64,000 nucleotides of DNA from Flavobacteriaceae bacterium (GTDB taxonomy: Bacteria; Bacteroidota; Bacteroidia; Flavobacteriales; Flavobacteriaceae), in contig PXFS01000055.1 in assembly GCA_003564185.1 (NCBI GenBank), forward strand, positions 1 through 64,000. The letters are read 5' to 3'. Shown one piece after another: positions 62,329 through 64,000 of this stretch; position 1 is the stretch's first letter; each line of letters starts with the position of its first letter. Under the pieces are notes generated by a model. It ran no database searches, was not told where the DNA came from, and worked only from the letters and a program-made list of their open reading frames with translations. Made by a program: the position numbers and the translations under genes.

Positions 62329-63138
62329 ATGATAATTCACACATCATTTTTTTTACGTACTAATAAAACTAAAACTTTGGTTCAAAAACTTTTATTTTTA
62401 ATCTTCACTCCTGTATTTCTATTTACTTCATGTAGTCAAAAAAAAGAACTTAGTGCGCAAGAAATTGTTGATTTTGCAATACTAGCATCAGGGACTCATA
62501 ACTTTGCAAATGCTAAAGTAAGTTTTGATTTTCGAAATAAATCTTACACTAGTATTGGAGAATGTGGAGCATTTCATTTTAAAAGAAAATTTACTTCAAA
62601 TGACACGCTTATAGAGGATGATTTTGATCAAAAAAAACTTACAAGAAAAGTAAATGGAGAAAAGATTAAATTAAATGATAGCATTGCTAACCTTTATGCG
62701 GAGTCTATAAATTCAGTTTTTTATTTTGTACAACTTCCCTACCGTTTAAACGACGAAGCAGTACAAAAGGAATTGCTGGGACAGGAAAAAATTCATGATA
62801 AAGAATATTTTAAAATACAAGTCACTTTTCAAGAAGATGGTGGTGGACAAGATTATGAAGACATCTACCTGTATTGGATCAATTCTGAAAATTATAGCAT
62901 TGATTATTTAGCATATTCATTTTTAGTAAACGGTGGTGGACTCCGATTTAGAGAAGCCTATAATGCAAGAGAAGTAAACGGAATTAAATTTGTAGATTAC
63001 CGAAATTTTGATGTCCAAAATAAACATGCAAAGCTAGAAGAATTAGGCCAACTTCATGAAAAAGAAGAATTGAAATTACTTTCCACGATTGAAAAATCAA
63101 ATATTAAGGTGAAACACTCAACAAACACCTGTAAATAG
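62329..63138 (+). CDS. Lipoprotein, DUF6503-like
   Basis: A 269-aa lipoprotein with a hydrophobic leader ending in FLFTSC and a lipobox Cys. The mature part carries the pattern LSAQEIVDFAILASGTHNFANAKVSFDFRNKSYTS and QLPYRLNDEAVQKELLGQEKIHDKEYFKIQVTF, which I associate with DUF6503. I prefer ATG 62329; the frame can be extended to a TTG at 62278, which adds residues in front of the signal peptide. Function unknown; a LolA/LolB-like role has not been shown. Confidence 0.75.
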   Translation: MIIHTSFFLRTNKTKTLVQKLLFLIFTPVFLFTSCSQKKELSAQEIVDFAILASGTHNFANAKVSFDFRNKSYTSIGECGAFHFKRKFTSNDTLIEDDFDQKKLTRKVNGEKIKLNDSIANLYAESINSVFYFVQLPYRLNDEAVQKELLGQEKIHDKEYFKIQVTFQEDGGGQDYEDIYLYWINSENYSIDYLAYSFLVNGGGLRFREAYNAREVNGIKFVDYRNFDVQNKHAKLEELGQLHEKEELKLLSTIEKSNIKVKHSTNTCK

Positions 63139-63194
63139 TTTTCAACTTTATAATAATTAAAGAAATAAAAGGTATTGCGAAATGAGTTTCTTCA

Positions 63195-63830
63195 TTATGA
63201 TAAATCGGGAATTTCTTGATCATCAAAGCCTGCTTCTTCAAGGTACTCAAGTTCTTTTTCTATTTCTTTTGGTAGCTGAAACTTTTCAAAATTAAGCAAC
63301 GTATCTTTGATGAAACCATTTTTATCAATTTCTACTTGATAAAGATTTCCATAGGTTTTTTCATCAATTTCACTATATTTTTCCTTTCGTAAAATTTCAT
63401 TTACAAATTCTGGAGTAGTATTATTATGACCTACAACTACCACTTTCTTTCCATGAGTAGCTGTCCAAAATTCTTTTGAGAACAATGAGTCTACCTTTGG
63501 TTCATAAACATCAGGCTCACCTTTATAGTAGTGTAGAATAGGAATCAAAGTTTGATAATTTCGTGTAAACTTTGTGGTATAAAAAGAATTAAGTTCCTTC
63601 TCTTTAAAAAATTCACCCCAATAATTTGCTCTTTTAATTCCTTCAAAAGTAAGTTGTGGATTATCTTCCACAGCTAAATTCTTTTCAGCATGTCTTATGA
63701 AGTAGTAAGTAGTAGGCTGATAATTATCGAATCCTTCTGGTGGATTAAAATTTACATAACCCTCAGGCTTTTCATCAGAACCACAACCCAAAATCAAACT
63801 CATTAATAAAACTAATCCTACTTTCTTCAT
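63195..63830 (-). CDS. Histidine phosphatase family lipoprotein
   Basis: A 211-aa phosphoglycerate-mutase-like protein with an N-terminal lipobox (LILGCGSDEK). The catalytic motif is YFIRHAEKN (R-H-A in place of the classical R-H-G), with a second His in VVVVGHNNTTPEF; SFYTTKFTRNYQTLIPIL carries the Arg that binds phosphate. It would act on phosphate esters in the periplasm or outside. The substrate is unknown. It converges on the DUF6503-like gene. Confidence 0.88.
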   Translation of the reverse strand: MKKVGLVLLMSLILGCGSDEKPEGYVNFNPPEGFDNYQPTTYYFIRHAEKNLAVEDNPQLTFEGIKRANYWGEFFKEKELNSFYTTKFTRNYQTLIPILHYYKGEPDVYEPKVDSLFSKEFWTATHGKKVVVVGHNNTTPEFVNEILRKEKYSEIDEKTYGNLYQVEIDKNGFIKDTLLNFEKFQLPKEIEKELEYLEEAGFDDQEIPDLS

Positions 63831-63918
63831 TTATGTGTATCATTTAAAAGCTTCAAATGTATTAAAGTTTAACCACTTCAACAACTTCAACGCTCATGAA
63901 AAATTATTAGTCGGTATT

Positions 63919-64000
63919 TTATTTGTCTTTTAATTCTGTCTGCTGCTGAACTTTAAACTTTGATGCTGCATGATTAAATCCTTGCTCCCACCATTTTGTC
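63919..64000 (-). CDS. Possible C-terminus of a gene running off the right edge
   Basis: On the minus strand one frame reads to the window edge without a stop and ends at TAA (63919-63921). Its last residues are KWWEQGFNHAASKF followed by a Gln/Lys-rich tail. Only 26 codons are visible, so no product can be named. Confidence 0.4.
   Translation of the reverse strand, partial: TKWWEQGFNHAASKFKVQQQTELKDK

Overview
The window is AT-rich DNA from a member of the Bacteroidota, most likely a (marine) Flavobacteriaceae. The evidence is gene content and order: ftsK-lolA-lptF/G-ribB, tandem DUF368 genes next to aroE, a DUF349 protein, bshB1 for bacillithiol, a GlmU-like nucleotidyltransferase and many short 'SSCSSDDD'-type lipoproteins. 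Ribosome binding sites are weak or absent, and some promoters resemble the Bacteroidota TTG / TAnnTTTG type. No phage, IS transposase or CRISPR array is visible.

Layout. 1-0.95 kb: no gene, scattered inverted repeats. 0.95-3.04 kb (minus): four overlapping genes encoding a kinase-like protein, a two-TM protein, an acyl carrier protein and a phosphopantetheinyl transferase, with no ketosynthase in sight. 3.46-5.64 kb (minus): katG. 6.4-17.4 kb (plus): kynurenine degradation through 2-aminomuconate (kynU, kmo, RidA-type deaminase, semialdehyde dehydrogenase, ACMS decarboxylase). This cluster also holds a FolD paralogue, an unusual SDR, an O-methyltransferase and methylglyoxal synthase. The gaps from 3.1 to 13.3 kb are filled with a same-strand family of composite repeats. 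17.4-26.2 kb (mostly minus): GlmU-like protein, flippase, tRNA-His, bshB1, nhaC, a FAS1-cupredoxin lipoprotein and a DUF6263-like lipoprotein. 26.4-32.4 kb (plus): ftsK, lolA-like, lptF/G-like, ribB. 32.4-35.7 kb (minus): DUF2490, DUF3137, LemA, methyltransferase. 35.9-43.7 kb (plus): nucleoid-associated protein, two DUF368 proteins, aroE, a large hybrid histidine kinase. 43.7-45.6 kb: bcp, nth, an exported acetolactate-decarboxylase-like protein. 45.6-52.3 kb: the complete trp operon trpEGDCFBA. 52.5-63.8 kb: DUF349 protein, an aspartoacylase-like / GCS2-CBS pair, VOC protein, AI-2E transporter, sulfotransferase-like protein, dienoyl-CoA-reductase-like SDR and lipoproteins. The C-terminus of one more gene may enter from the right edge.

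The strongest single observation is upstream of trpE: a 20-codon leader ORF with three consecutive Trp codons, followed by a strong terminator and a short complementarity able to disrupt it. This is a textbook-style transcription attenuator. A second structured element lies inside the operon between trpE and trpG. The window thus carries tryptophan synthesis, with its own Trp sensor, about 30 kb from a kynurenine catabolic cluster. That cluster lacks tryptophan dioxygenase, formamidase and 3-hydroxyanthranilate dioxygenase within the window. Other points worth attention are a RibBA-like protein with a degenerate GCH II half, an endonuclease III without its Fe-S cysteines, and the ACP/PPTase/kinase-like and GCS2-CBS/deacylase gene pairs of unknown purpose.
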